Below the pieces are notes generated by a model. The model did not search any database, was not told where the DNA came from, and saw only the letters and a program-made list of their open reading frames with translations. From NCBI GenBank assembly GCA_022509085.1, contig JAFLTW010000013.1, positions 1-58,932 on the forward strand: DNA of 58,932 bases, given 5' to 3'. The translations under genes were made by a program, and so were the position numbers. Positions 7,834 to 16,179 of this stretch are shown here, piece after piece (the first letter of the stretch is position 1; the number at the start of each line of letters is the position of its first letter). This stretch comes from Muribaculaceae bacterium (lineage in GTDB: Bacteria > Bacteroidota > Bacteroidia > Bacteroidales > Muribaculaceae).

Positions 7834-8832
7834 CTATTCCTTTAACCATATTATATTGTTCATCATACGTTCAAGTTCTATCTGTACTCTCTCGTCTTCG
7901 TAATCCCTCAGCATCAGATACAATGATAGTTTATCCACAACATTGGTTTCAGATAGAAGAGCAGGATCATACTTCCATACCTCTATTCCTGCCTCACCAA
8001 ATGGATCCAAACGGATATTCTTATCTTTGAGTTTCTTATACTCTTCTTTGGATATTGCCAGTCGGTAAGGACCTCCATTCAAAAGCGAGTATTCAGCCAA
8101 GGCATTCTGCTCAGAAATAAGCCCATTGTGGGTTACTCCTAATTCTGGAGTATAAACGATGAAATCAACCGGGGTTCCCATATAAGGCAGAGCCTTATCC
8201 CACAGGTCTTTTCCCTGGTAGTTAAATCGAATCTGTTTTTCCTTGCCTCCAGAGAGGGTGATGAATTCTTTTCCCTTCATCCACCTTATACCTCTGTTTA
8301 CGGTAGCATAAGAGGTATGCAATTTGTCAGCCAAAGCCCGCATGGTTATCCCGTCGATGTTTCCTCTTTCAAGGTGGTATAAGACTGCTAACTGAAAAAA
8401 CACAGGTGCCTTTTCGGTTTCCTTATGTATTTCTACTTTCTCCCGACTAACGATTAAAAATATAGAAGGCAGGAAAAGTTGCTTACAACCGACAACAATG
8501 TCTATGTTTTTTTGTGTGTAGCGGTGGAACAAATAGGATGCAATCTTCTTGAAGACAAATATTGGAACTATACCCGTTTGTGTTTTTAATACTTCCTTAT
8601 GTTTGGCTAAAACAGATGGTGTCATATCTTCTTCATCATCGCCCACTCCGGCAATAATAAAAACCGTATTGTAGACACTGGTCTGGTAATAATCATAAGC
8701 ACCACTCAAACCGAAAGGAATTTTCTTTTTGATTGTGGGTGGTAGGTCTACCACTTTTATTGGTTCTGGCAAGAATTCGCTGATACGGTTTATTGCCGTT
8801 TTTATATATTCAGGAATATTGCTCATAATCAT
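7834..8832 (-). CDS. orphan AbiEi-like winged-helix antitoxin/regulator
   Basis: The protein resembles Bacteroidetes AbiEi-type antitoxins: a central winged-helix region (~150-205, containing DGITMRALADKLHTSYATVNRGI) and a C-terminal part ending in a D-Y-E-D-E-R-V-Q stretch, as in type IV antitoxins that repress their operon and neutralise an AbiEii nucleotidyltransferase. No nucleotidyltransferase gene follows: downstream there is only a truncated repeat and an SDR fragment, so the toxin appears lost or never present. A promoter box lies just upstream. The first ~130 residues are unassigned. It could instead be a MarR/ArsR-like regulator of unknown role. Confidence 0.55.
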   Translation of the reverse strand: MIMSNIPEYIKTAINRISEFLPEPIKVVDLPPTIKKKIPFGLSGAYDYYQTSVYNTVFIIAGVGDDEEDMTPSVLAKHKEVLKTQTGIVPIFVFKKIASYLFHRYTQKNIDIVVGCKQLFLPSIFLIVSREKVEIHKETEKAPVFFQLAVLYHLERGNIDGITMRALADKLHTSYATVNRGIRWMKGKEFITLSGGKEKQIRFNYQGKDLWDKALPYMGTPVDFIVYTPELGVTHNGLISEQNALAEYSLLNGGPYRLAISKEEYKKLKDKNIRLDPFGEAGIEVWKYDPALLSETNVVDKLSLYLMLRDYEDERVQIELERMMNNIIWLKE

Positions 8833-8848
8833 ACATTGTAATTTTGTG

Positions 8849-8856
8849 CAAAAATA
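8849..8856 (-). promoter_or_regulatory. -7 box of the AbiEi-like gene
   Basis: Read on the minus strand this is TATTTTTG, matching TAnnTTTG, 16 bases upstream of the start codon region. It supports the chosen start at 8832 or the in-frame ATG two codons further in. Confidence 0.5.
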
Positions 8857-9011
8857 ATGATTTTAGCTAAGCCTGCCAAATATTTACATTTTTTTCATTA
8901 AACTCTCTTGAATGCTAGTCAGCACCCCGTCATTCTATTATTTATCCTCCTGCCCTTGACCGTCCATCCGAGTCAGGTGAATAAGGGCGCCTGATTTGGA
9001 CAATTTGGATA

Positions 9012-9042
9012 TTGGCGCTTTCATGGAGGTAACATATTTTTG
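9012..9042 (+). promoter_or_regulatory. promoter P1 of RNA element, copy 2
   Basis: TTGG at 9012-9015 and TATTTTTG at 9035-9042 are spaced as in copy 1. The internal box TATATTTG is also conserved at 9089-9096. Confidence 0.6.
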
Positions 9043-9046
9043 CCAA

Positions 9047-9360
9047 ACAAAAGAAGACTCGCATGAAGGCAGTTTATAAAAAAAGTGTTATATTTGCACC
9101 GTCATAGCGGCAGAAGCTACTATTGACGAGACATATTGAAGAAAAGCGTTTCGCGTTTCCCTTGGTGAATCTGGACAATTCATTGGTATCGGAAAAGCAG
9201 GACGCTCTTGCTGAGGTAAGTAAATATGTACCGAGTCCGTGCGTGAGCAAGGGATGGTTTTACATAGACTGCCTTCAGTGTGAGTTTCCCTGACTATCGA
9301 TACCGAGGCAGTCCAGAGCCAACCGAGGATAGTCGTGAAGAAGGCTCACACTTTTCTTTT
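9047..9360 (+). ncRNA. structured attenuator-like RNA, copy 2
   Basis: It has the same architecture as copy 1. The 5' strand (9053-9078) pairs with 9263-9288; the terminator stem is GTGTGAG (9278-9284) with CTCACAC (9345-9351) and a T-rich run. The small hairpin at 9240-9249 has changed to TGC-GTGA-GCA: its loop differs from the GAGA loop of the other copies but stays in the GNRA class, which is the kind of change RNA selection allows. The next gene, a leucine-rich protein, starts about 100 bases later. Confidence 0.75.
9278..9360 (+). terminator. branched intrinsic terminator of RNA copy 2
   Basis: The outer stem is 9278-9284 with 9345-9351, with inner GACTATC/GATAGTC pairing and a run of Ts at 9352-9361. 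One C is missing from the CCCC internal loop compared with the other copies; no stem base is changed. Confidence 0.7.
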
Positions 9361-9458
9361 TGTGTTGAAGCAAAACCTTCGAAGACTGAGAAAAGACATC
9401 GCTACAGTTCTAAGATAAAATAAACTTATAAACTTCTTTACTTATATACATCATACTT

Positions 9459-10337
9459 ATGAAACGAATAATCCTCACTATTCTCTCAATTTTTATTTGT
9501 CTGCTTGCTTCTGCATCAACAAAGATTGGAAGGTTATATTACAATCTTAACGCAAGCAGCAAGACTGCAGAGGTAACTTATTTTTCCCTCCCAAATTATA
9601 ATGCAGACTTTTCGGAAAATGAAAACTATGTTTCTGGAGCTCTAGAAATCCCTGCTGTTGTAAACTACAATTCGATTGAATATTCCGTAACTTCAATCGG
9701 GAAAGAAGCTTTCTCTTATTGCAGCGCTCTGACTAGTGTGACAATTCCAAATTCGGTAACTTCAATAGAAACGGCTGCTTTCGCTCATTGTGGGAGCCTG
9801 AGAAGCATTGTAATTCCCAATTCCGTCACATCAATCGGTTACCATGCTTTCTGGGGTTGCAGTAGCCTGACGAGCGTGACAATTCCCAATTCCGTCACTT
9901 CAATCGGAGAAGGTGCTTTCTGTGGATGTAGCAGCCTGACAAGCGTGACCATCCCCAATTCCGTCACTTCAATCGGGGAAGATACTTTCTGGGGTTGCAG
10001 CGGACTGACAAGTGTGACAATCCCCAATTCGATTACTTCAATCGGAGATCAAGCTTTCCGTGGATGCAGCAGCCTGACAAGCGTGACAATTCCCAATTCC
10101 GTCACTGAAATCGGAAACTGGGCATTCTTTGGGTGTTCAAAACTTCAATCCATTGTAATACCAAATTCTGTAGCAGACGTAGGAAGGAGTGCTTTTGGAA
10201 AATGCTACGGGTTAAAGGCCATTACAATCCCCCTCAAAATTGAAGATGAGATAACTCCAAGTATCGGACCTGGTCATCCTTTAGATGAATTTTTTTACGA
10301 TGTAGACCTATCAAAGATAAAAATTACATATATTTAA
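9459..10337 (+). CDS. secreted BspA-like leucine-rich repeat protein
   Basis: A signal peptide ([19 protein letters not shown]) is followed by a short beta region and then about eight LRR_5 repeats of 23 residues of the form [22 protein letters not shown]. It has neither a lipobox nor the secretion tail of the protein at 6431. The C-terminus [14 protein letters not shown] recurs in the paralogue at 13046-14503. Members of the family bind proteins or surfaces; the ligand here is unknown. It is the first gene after RNA copy 2 and is followed 17 bp later by a small lipoprotein, a pair duplicated at 13.0-14.9 kb. Confidence 0.85.
   Translation: MKRIILTILSIFICLLASASTKIGRLYYNLNASSKTAEVTYFSLPNYNADFSENENYVSGALEIPAVVNYNSIEYSVTSIGKEAFSYCSALTSVTIPNSVTSIETAAFAHCGSLRSIVIPNSVTSIGYHAFWGCSSLTSVTIPNSVTSIGEGAFCGCSSLTSVTIPNSVTSIGEDTFWGCSGLTSVTIPNSITSIGDQAFRGCSSLTSVTIPNSVTEIGNWAFFGCSKLQSIVIPNSVADVGRSAFGKCYGLKAITIPLKIEDEITPSIGPGHPLDEFFYDVDLSKIKITYI
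9701..10160 (+). repeat. 69-bp coding tandem repeats
   Basis: Successive 69-base units inside the leucine-rich gene are highly similar at the DNA level: TCCCCAATTCCGTCACTTC-like blocks recur with the same spacing. The units are in frame, so gain or loss by slippage or recombination would change repeat number without breaking the gene. Confidence 0.8.
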
Positions 10338-10354
10338 AACTCTTAAAATATTTT

Positions 10355-10714
10355 ATGAAACAGGTTATAAAAGCTTTTATCTTTATTGTAATTGCCGCTT
10401 TTACAATAATATCATGTGGAGGTGGAAATTCATTAAAAGATCTGGAAGGGAGATGGGTTTTGGATCTCAATGGCGGCAATGACCATATGGGTGTCACAAT
10501 TAATGGCAATGGCAGTGGTAGTATGGATATGTCCGGTATAGGTTATGATGGCAAAAATGAGCTTATATTGATGGAAGATGTTGAGATTGAAGTTGACGGC
10601 TACAATGTTTATCTGTATTATGTCAATTTCCCCGAAATGAACCCGGCCCATCTTTATGTTAGAGATGGTAAGTTATATTCTTATGATGGCCAACCGTTTC
10701 GGAAGACACAATAA
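10355..10714 (+). CDS. small lipocalin-like lipoprotein
   Basis: The signal peptide ends in the lipobox IISC. The mature protein is ~98 residues and contains the GRWVLDL (G-x-W) motif, a Gly/Asn-rich turn and a C-terminal strand pair with LYVRDGKLY. It is a paralogue of the lipoprotein at 14527-14940: both begin MKQVI and both follow a leucine-rich gene with the same 3' end. It presumably sits on the envelope surface or periplasmic face; its function is unknown. Confidence 0.75.
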   Translation: MKQVIKAFIFIVIAAFTIISCGGGNSLKDLEGRWVLDLNGGNDHMGVTINGNGSGSMDMSGIGYDGKNELILMEDVEIEVDGYNVYLYYVNFPEMNPAHLYVRDGKLYSYDGQPFRKTQ

Positions 10715-10791
10715 TATTAAACTCCATTTATTCTTACAACATAGTATACAACTTTTTTACAAAATTCTTTTAATAAAATTATTACATACCT

Positions 10792-11265
10792 ATGAAATTA
10801 TTTTTTTATAAAAATGCAAAAGGAGCAACTAAATTGGTTGCTGTCTTCTCGTTTGTCATGATGATGCTTTTCTCGTCTTGTGGAAAATCACATCAATGTA
10901 TAGGGACTTGGGAAGGTTCGGTTGGTAATAGTCAATTCATAAAATTGGAAGTATGCTCCAATGGCGAGTATTCCTTGAAAATTATTCAAAAAAGAGAACG
11001 TTATGATGCCTGTTATAATGGCCAATGGGAAAAGATCTCCGATAATATTATCGCTCTAAATTCAAACGCATATAGGCGTGACCCGAACGAAAACAGACGC
11101 GCAGGAGACCCCCAAGTGACAATAGTAAATGTAAACACTACATTTTACCTTCAGACCGACGGAGCATTTTCTCAGTCTGAATCAGGGTTAATATATTCCG
11201 ACGGAAAGCCCTCCTCAATAAAGGATCCGATATGTTATCTTTATAAAACTTCAAAAGAAGAGTAG
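10792..11265 (+). CDS. small lipocalin-like lipoprotein
   Basis: The signal peptide ends in FSSC. The mature sequence starts GKSHQCIGTWEGS, very similar to the GKTHPNVGSWHGE of the lipoprotein at 4954, and has the same second-strand motif NGQWEKISDNIIAL and final strand with TDGAF. It is therefore a member of the same paralogous lipocalin-like family, here in a different cargo block. It lies 3 bp upstream of another family member, so the two are co-translated. Confidence 0.75.
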   Translation: MKLFFYKNAKGATKLVAVFSFVMMMLFSSCGKSHQCIGTWEGSVGNSQFIKLEVCSNGEYSLKIIQKRERYDACYNGQWEKISDNIIALNSNAYRRDPNENRRAGDPQVTIVNVNTTFYLQTDGAFSQSESGLIYSDGKPSSIKDPICYLYKTSKEE

Positions 11266-11268
11266 ATT

Positions 11269-11691
11269 ATGAACAACTATTTAAAATCATCTTATTTATT
11301 AGCTACACTTGTATTTCTTTCTTTTTGGGTGTTTTCTTGTTCTAAAAACCCATATATAGGGGAATGGACAGGATCTCAAGGGGAGTATAATTACACTCTA
11401 AAAATAAAAAAAGATAAAACGTTCTTTTTGGTTCAAAATTACCCGAGATATGATAGGGTTTATTCCTATGAAGGCAAGTGGAGAGAATTCAATGATGATA
11501 CAATTGAATTAAGTTATAATTCCATGACAGTAAGTAGCTCTAAAAGTGGGATTTGGCAACTTGATTCAAATGCAAAGGAATATCCAGTTGAATCAGGGAG
11601 GCTGTTTTTAAGAAAAGATGGATCGTTTGGCGATTCAATGCTAAAGGTTATTGAAGGTTCATTCTATTTAACAAAAAATCCTCGAAAATAA
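11269..11691 (+). CDS. small lipocalin-like lipoprotein
   Basis: The lipobox is VFSC; the mature part is CSKNPYIGEWTGSQG and onwards. It keeps the family pattern: G-x-W, a middle strand EGKWREFNDDTIELS, and a closing strand FLRKDGSF. It follows its paralogue by 3 bp. No catalytic motif is visible; a binding role for a small ligand is possible by fold only. Confidence 0.75.
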   Translation: MNNYLKSSYLLATLVFLSFWVFSCSKNPYIGEWTGSQGEYNYTLKIKKDKTFFLVQNYPRYDRVYSYEGKWREFNDDTIELSYNSMTVSSSKSGIWQLDSNAKEYPVESGRLFLRKDGSFGDSMLKVIEGSFYLTKNPRK

Positions 11692-11708
11692 TTTTTCATC
11701 AAGCAGTC

Positions 11709-13007
11709 ATGGCCTTTTTCTCCCAGTATGAAAGAATATATTTCCCCCGTTTTGTTTATAAGCGGGACACTCTCTTGAATATATTTATCTTTTCGAGTAT
11801 ACTAAGCATTAGTTTTAATCTTTCTTCGTGCAAAAAGACGTACACTAATGAAAACGTTGAATGTTCCGATGAAGAATGTGAGTCGGGGATTGAACCCGTT
11901 GGAATGGTTCCGGTTACAGAACTTGAGGAGGGAACAGCGTCAATATTTGTTGATGGGGTTGATTTAGGCTTGCCCAGCGGATTAATATGGGCTACCTGTA
12001 ATCTTGGTGCTTCGAATCCATCCGATTTCGGTGACTATTATACATTTGGCAAAATTTCGCCGGGAAGTATTACTATATCAGAGTATACAGAATGGGAAAA
12101 AGAATTGCGTGGTCATGATAAAATGGGAGGAAATCCCAAATATGATGCCGCTACCGCAAAATTGGGGGATAAATGGAGGACACCCTCAGACAAGGAATTT
12201 TACGAGCTAAAGACTAATTGTAATTGGGATTGGACCGTAATAAATGGACACAGTGGCTTTAGAATAACGGGCCCTAATGGTAATAGTATTTTTCTTCCGG
12301 CTGCCGGTATTGAATCATCACATTTAGGCTCCTGGAATGATCAACATGGGTTTAGTGGGAGCAATAAGTTTGGGTTGTATTGGAAGTACGATTATAGCGG
12401 AATTTTTCATTTTGAAGCAGATAATATTGGGGGCAATGGTGATGCCGCAAAATCAAATATTGATAAAAATGCCCATACCATTCGGCCAGTTTCATCATAT
12501 TCTTTAGAAGAGTTGGGAATAAATCCAAATGAGAAAGTCAGTTATTCCGAAAGTAAAATTCCAACTGAACCTATGAAATCTAAAGATGGATGCGAATATG
12601 TAGATTTAGGATTACCTAGTGGCAACAAATGGGCGTATAGTAACTGGGGCGCCGCGGATCCTATGGAGGATGGTGATAAAACCACTTGGGATATGTTGAG
12701 CGGAACTGCCATTGCAGCCTCATGGGAATCAAATTGGAAAGTTCCCACTATAAAAGATTATGGTGAATTAATCAATAACACAAATTGGGTTCGCCAAAAG
12801 ATAGATGATAAAATATATTATATCTGCATAGGGCCCAACGGGAATACTCTAATTTTCCCCCATGTGGAAGGTGCTTATTGGAGTTCAACTCCAGAAACCC
12901 AATCTTATTCTTTTGTGCTTAGATTTATGGGGAACATTAATCTTGGGCCATCCACACCAACATATAAAAATGATTGTAAATTACCGATTAGATTAATTTT
13001 AAAATAA
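11709..13007 (+). CDS. lipoprotein with two FISUMP-type domains
   Basis: Two copies of the Bacteroidota/Fibrobacter 'major paralogous' (FISUMP-like) module are seen, at ~80-275 and ~290-432; each starts with V-D-L-G-L-P-S-G and ends in an R-P-V or P-I-R-L strand. A lipobox LSSC lies near residue 41, unusually far in. An in-frame TTG at 11775 would give a normal signal peptide (M-N-I-F-I-F-S-S onwards) and may be the true start. The domains occur in surface proteins of gut Bacteroidales; their function is unknown. The second copy has lost part of its middle. Confidence 0.7.
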   Translation: MAFFSQYERIYFPRFVYKRDTLLNIFIFSSILSISFNLSSCKKTYTNENVECSDEECESGIEPVGMVPVTELEEGTASIFVDGVDLGLPSGLIWATCNLGASNPSDFGDYYTFGKISPGSITISEYTEWEKELRGHDKMGGNPKYDAATAKLGDKWRTPSDKEFYELKTNCNWDWTVINGHSGFRITGPNGNSIFLPAAGIESSHLGSWNDQHGFSGSNKFGLYWKYDYSGIFHFEADNIGGNGDAAKSNIDKNAHTIRPVSSYSLEELGINPNEKVSYSESKIPTEPMKSKDGCEYVDLGLPSGNKWAYSNWGAADPMEDGDKTTWDMLSGTAIAASWESNWKVPTIKDYGELINNTNWVRQKIDDKIYYICIGPNGNTLIFPHVEGAYWSSTPETQSYSFVLRFMGNINLGPSTPTYKNDCKLPIRLILK

Positions 13008-13045
13008 AATGATAATATTAGTAAAATAACGTAATATTAGGAAAA

Positions 13046-14503
13046 ATGAAAAAGATACTATTGTTTCTGGGGATAACAATAACGCTTCTGGGGATAGCGT
13101 TAATTTTGTTTCAAAATGTAGCTTCAGCTAATGTTCCCGAAGTAGTTAAGGTGGAAAACATAAAGGATGGTGAATGCGTCATAGATGACACACATTTTAA
13201 AATGTATCGACTGGATAATGGCGTTGTGCCATTGGATGAAAATGACTGGGAATACAAAAATAGCTTTAAATTTAGCGATAAAAATGCCGAGTTATATAAA
13301 TGGGGTGTTGAACTAGACGAATTCTTTGATAAGGATATAAGTTATTATAAAATTCCTCAGTTTATTCAATACAATAACAAGCAGTTCCCGGTTACAAAAA
13401 TAGGCCCCAATGCATTTGAAGGGTGTAAGAATCTAAAGAACATTATAATATCGGAAGGTGTTGAAGTGATTTCTTATGAAGCTTTCAAGGGTTGTTCCGC
13501 ATTAACCGAAATTAAAATTCCAGCCTCAGTTGAGTATATAGCTGCGAGTGTTTTCGAAGGTTGTCCCAATATAAGCTCTATTTCATTTGCAGAGGGCACA
13601 AAAATCAATGGAATGGGTAGTGGATCGGAAGGAATTTACTATCCTCCATTTCCTGATTGCCCCAAGGTTAAGTCTCTTGTTATTCCCGGCAGCGCACGCA
13701 ACGTAAATTTTGACGGACTTATAGGTCTTGAAAATGTAACTATCTTAGAGGGCAATCCGGATTTTGAAGGAAGTTTTAGGGATTGTAGTAATTTAACTTC
13801 AGTTAAATTACCCAACGGATTAAAAAGGATACCAAATTTTGAGTATTGCATTAATCTAAAAACAATAGAGTTACCTAATAGTATAACTTTCATTAATTAT
13901 AGGGCTTTCGCCGATTGTGAAAATTTAGAAAGTATCACGTTGCCTCCAAGTGTAGAAGAAATAAAAGATGGGGCTTTTGGGTGGTGCAGTTCATTAACAA
14001 CAGTTTATATTTCCAACGGGGTAAAAACTATTGGAGAGGGAGCTTTTAAGAAGTGTGTTTCATTAACGTCTATTAATATTCCCAACAGTGTGGAGACGAT
14101 TGGATATAATGCTTTTGAGAATTGCTCAAGCCTTCAATCGATTGTGCTACCGAATTCTATAATTGAAATAGACAACTACGCATTTCAAGATTGCACTTCC
14201 CTCAAAAACGTTCAATTACCTAATTCTTTAGAAAGAATCGGAGCTTATTTATTTGCAGGGTGCAAAAATCTAACTTCAATTACAATTCCAAAAGGTGTAA
14301 AAATAATAGGAAATCACGCCTTTGAAAACTGTAAAAGTTTATCTGCGGTCTCAATTCCCAGAACGGTGGAAAGGATTGACTTTGACACTTTTGAAGGTTG
14401 TGATGGATTAAAAACCATTACCATCCCTGCCAAATTTAAAAATGAACTGAAGGATATTTTTTATGATGTAGATCTATCAAAGGTAAAAATTACATATATT
14501 TAA
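13046..14503 (+). CDS. BspA-like leucine-rich repeat protein
   Basis: An N-terminal hydrophobic segment (about residues 3-27) acts as a signal peptide or anchor. A ~90-residue region precedes about fifteen LRR_5 repeats (for example SLTSINIPNSVETIG), more diverged at DNA level than those of the gene at 9459. The C-terminus [14 protein letters not shown] is nearly that of the shorter paralogue, and the gene is again followed by a MKQVI lipoprotein. This shows a duplicated leucine-rich/lipoprotein pair within one cargo block. Ligand unknown. Confidence 0.82.
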   Translation: MKKILLFLGITITLLGIALILFQNVASANVPEVVKVENIKDGECVIDDTHFKMYRLDNGVVPLDENDWEYKNSFKFSDKNAELYKWGVELDEFFDKDISYYKIPQFIQYNNKQFPVTKIGPNAFEGCKNLKNIIISEGVEVISYEAFKGCSALTEIKIPASVEYIAASVFEGCPNISSISFAEGTKINGMGSGSEGIYYPPFPDCPKVKSLVIPGSARNVNFDGLIGLENVTILEGNPDFEGSFRDCSNLTSVKLPNGLKRIPNFEYCINLKTIELPNSITFINYRAFADCENLESITLPPSVEEIKDGAFGWCSSLTTVYISNGVKTIGEGAFKKCVSLTSINIPNSVETIGYNAFENCSSLQSIVLPNSIIEIDNYAFQDCTSLKNVQLPNSLERIGAYLFAGCKNLTSITIPKGVKIIGNHAFENCKSLSAVSIPRTVERIDFDTFEGCDGLKTITIPAKFKNELKDIFYDVDLSKVKITYI

Positions 14504-14526
14504 AAATCTTAAAACACATAGACTTT

Positions 14527-14940
14527 ATGAAACAGGTTATCAGAACGCTTGTGCTTGTGTTAATTGCCTCTTTTACGTTAATATCATGTATTGGGGGGAA
14601 TAGTTCTTCCGGCAATGAGAATTATGCAGACACACCAGAGTCTTCTCTTTCTGAAATTTCCGGTACTTGGGAATGTGGTTTCTACGATATGGGGTCGCTC
14701 AACATAATGTATCTTACAATACACTCTGATGGAACGGGGCATGTAGAATGGACTTACCAGCAAGGATTCCAAACCGTTACACTTATGAATGAAAATGTAA
14801 ATGTAAGGAGGATTGGTAATGAATTGGAAGTATCAACCTTGTATCCTGAGGATTATGAGGCTCCAACTGTTTTTTATATAAAGGGAAACAAACTGTATAT
14901 GCCTAACGGAGATGAAATGAAAAGAAATTATAGGCATTAA
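14527..14940 (+). CDS. small lipocalin-like lipoprotein
   Basis: The lipobox is LISC, after a signal peptide starting MKQVI as in the gene at 10355. The mature protein has a short low-complexity Ser/Asn/Glu stretch, then the SGTWEC (G-x-W) motif and a C-terminal F-Y-I-K-G-N-K-L-Y strand. It starts 23 bp after the leucine-rich gene. DNA similarity to 10355 is clear at the start codon and signal peptide and fades after it. Confidence 0.75.
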   Translation: MKQVIRTLVLVLIASFTLISCIGGNSSSGNENYADTPESSLSEISGTWECGFYDMGSLNIMYLTIHSDGTGHVEWTYQQGFQTVTLMNENVNVRRIGNELEVSTLYPEDYEAPTVFYIKGNKLYMPNGDEMKRNYRH

Positions 14941-15008
14941 AATAAGGAAACTCATTTTAATAAATTCTTGTCTAAAAATTTTTTTTATTTAAAAATATTG
15001 ACTAACCT

Positions 15009-15671
15009 ATGAAGGGGCCAGTTATAGCATGGATGGTAATCATATTCGCGATTATATCCTTTAATTCATGCAAAGAAAATAATTCTAATTCATGCAAAGA
15101 AAATATTTCTCAGAGTAAAAATGATACGATATCCTCATCTGAAATTAAAACCGATAATTATAAATCGATAAACAGAGAGGATGAGATAAAAAAATTTGTT
15201 TATCAGACTTACTACTATTCAGAACTTTTAGATACGATACCTGGTATGCCTGAACCATCGTATTCATATGGTATGCTTGTTAATTTCCTTAAGAATGGAA
15301 TAACTGAGGAGTTGGACTATCCAGTTAATGAAAATTTTAGAAACGAGAATTGGCAATATCGTGTATTTTATTCTGATGATTTTAATAAAACACTCCAAGA
15401 CCTCTGTGACTTAGATAGAAAAGTCGAAGATATAATTGGATTCGATTGGGATATTTTTGAATGTTCACAAGAGGGCTTTTTTAAGTTATATGTTGATATT
15501 AAAAATATTAACTTAAAATCTTCAACTGAAGCCAAAGTTACCCTATTACAAAATAATTCGGAAAGAATTTTTTATTTAGTGAAGGAACATGGCGTATGGA
15601 AAATAGACAACATTGACAATTTAAAGGAGAGTGCTAAAGAGACTCTAAGGGAATATAAAGATTATCGGTAG
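15009..15671 (+). CDS. lipoprotein of unknown function
   Basis: A signal peptide ends in FNSC. A 24-base tandem duplication (about 15063-15110) repeats the residues N-S-C-K-E-N around the lipid cysteine, so the protein carries a second lipobox-like cysteine a few residues further on. The remaining ~175 residues are mixed alpha/beta and end in W-K-I-D-N, like a DUF-type domain that packs a last strand; no family is recognised. It is the last gene of the second large cargo block, just before repeat copy 4. Confidence 0.65.
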   Translation: MKGPVIAWMVIIFAIISFNSCKENNSNSCKENISQSKNDTISSSEIKTDNYKSINREDEIKKFVYQTYYYSELLDTIPGMPEPSYSYGMLVNFLKNGITEELDYPVNENFRNENWQYRVFYSDDFNKTLQDLCDLDRKVEDIIGFDWDIFECSQEGFFKLYVDIKNINLKSSTEAKVTLLQNNSERIFYLVKEHGVWKIDNIDNLKESAKETLREYKDYR

Positions 15672-15781
15672 AGAAGTACAGTCACCGGTTGAAGGGGGAT
15701 AAGATTAAGCTTTATCCTCCTGCCGGCTCAGGGCCATCCGAGTCAGGTGAATGAGTGCGCCTGATTTGGACAATTTGGATA

Positions 15782-15812
15782 TTGGCGCTTTCATGAAAGC
15801 AACATATTTTTG
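15782..15812 (+). promoter_or_regulatory. promoter P1 of RNA element, copy 4
   Basis: TTGG at 15782-15785 and TATTTTTG at 15805-15812 have the same spacing as in copies 1 and 2. The second box TATATTTG lies at 15858-15865. Confidence 0.6.
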
Positions 15813-15816
15813 CAAA

Positions 15817-16129
15817 ACAAAGAAGACTCGCATGAAGGCAGTTTATGAAAAAAATGTTATATTTGCACCGTCATAGCGGCAGTAGCCACTATTGACGAGA
15901 CATATTGAAGAAAAGCGTTTCGCATTTCCCTTGGTGAATCTGGACAATTCATTGGTATCGGAAAAGCAGGACGCTCTTGCTGAGGTAAGTAAATATGTAC
16001 GCGCTGTGCGAGAGCACGGAATGGTTTTACATAGACTGCCTTCAGTGTGAGTTTCCCCTGACTATCGATACCGAGGCAGTCCAGAGCCAACCGAGGATAG
16101 TCGTGAAGAAGGCTCACACTTTTCTTTTT
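15817..16129 (+). ncRNA. structured attenuator-like RNA, copy 4
   Basis: The 5' strand (15822-15847) pairs with 16030-16055; the terminator outer stem is 16045-16051 with 16113-16119. The first hairpin reads GGC-AGTA-GCC where copies 1 and 2 have GGC-AGAA-GCT: a G-U pair has become G-C, which keeps the helix. The GNRA hairpin is GTGC-GAGA-GCAC (16006-16017). The next start codon is 50 bases after the T-run. Confidence 0.75.
16045..16129 (+). terminator. branched intrinsic terminator of RNA copy 4
   Basis: GTGTGAG and CTCACAC pair, with inner GACTATC/GATAGTC, followed by TTTTCTTTTT. The stem sequences are identical to copies 1 and 2. Confidence 0.7.
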
Positions 16130-16179
16130 GTAGATAATTCAGCTTCCTTGAGCCAGGAAGCATAAGTGAGGATTAAATT

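Larger units (their letters stand above)
8941..9360 (+). repeat. kinase-tail/RNA repeat unit, copy 2
   Basis: It has the kinase C-terminal codons from Y-P-P-A-L-D-R-P to the stop, then P1, the RNA and the terminator. The kinase gene itself is absent: 8833-8940 shows only the promoter of the divergent gene and unrelated sequence. Copy 2 begins the longest cargo block. Confidence 0.9.
15707..16129 (+). repeat. kinase-tail/RNA repeat unit, copy 4
   Basis: It starts with kinase C-terminal codons K-L-Y-P-P-A, changed to G-S-G-P-S-E-S-G-E before the stop, so this copy comes from a different kinase allele. P1, RNA and terminator are all intact. It precedes the zinc-ribbon cargo block. Confidence 0.9.

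Noticed and set aside
9701..10160. Regularly spaced repeats resembling a CRISPR array
   Set aside because: The repeats are 69-bp in-frame leucine-rich coding units without unique spacers, and no cas genes are present.
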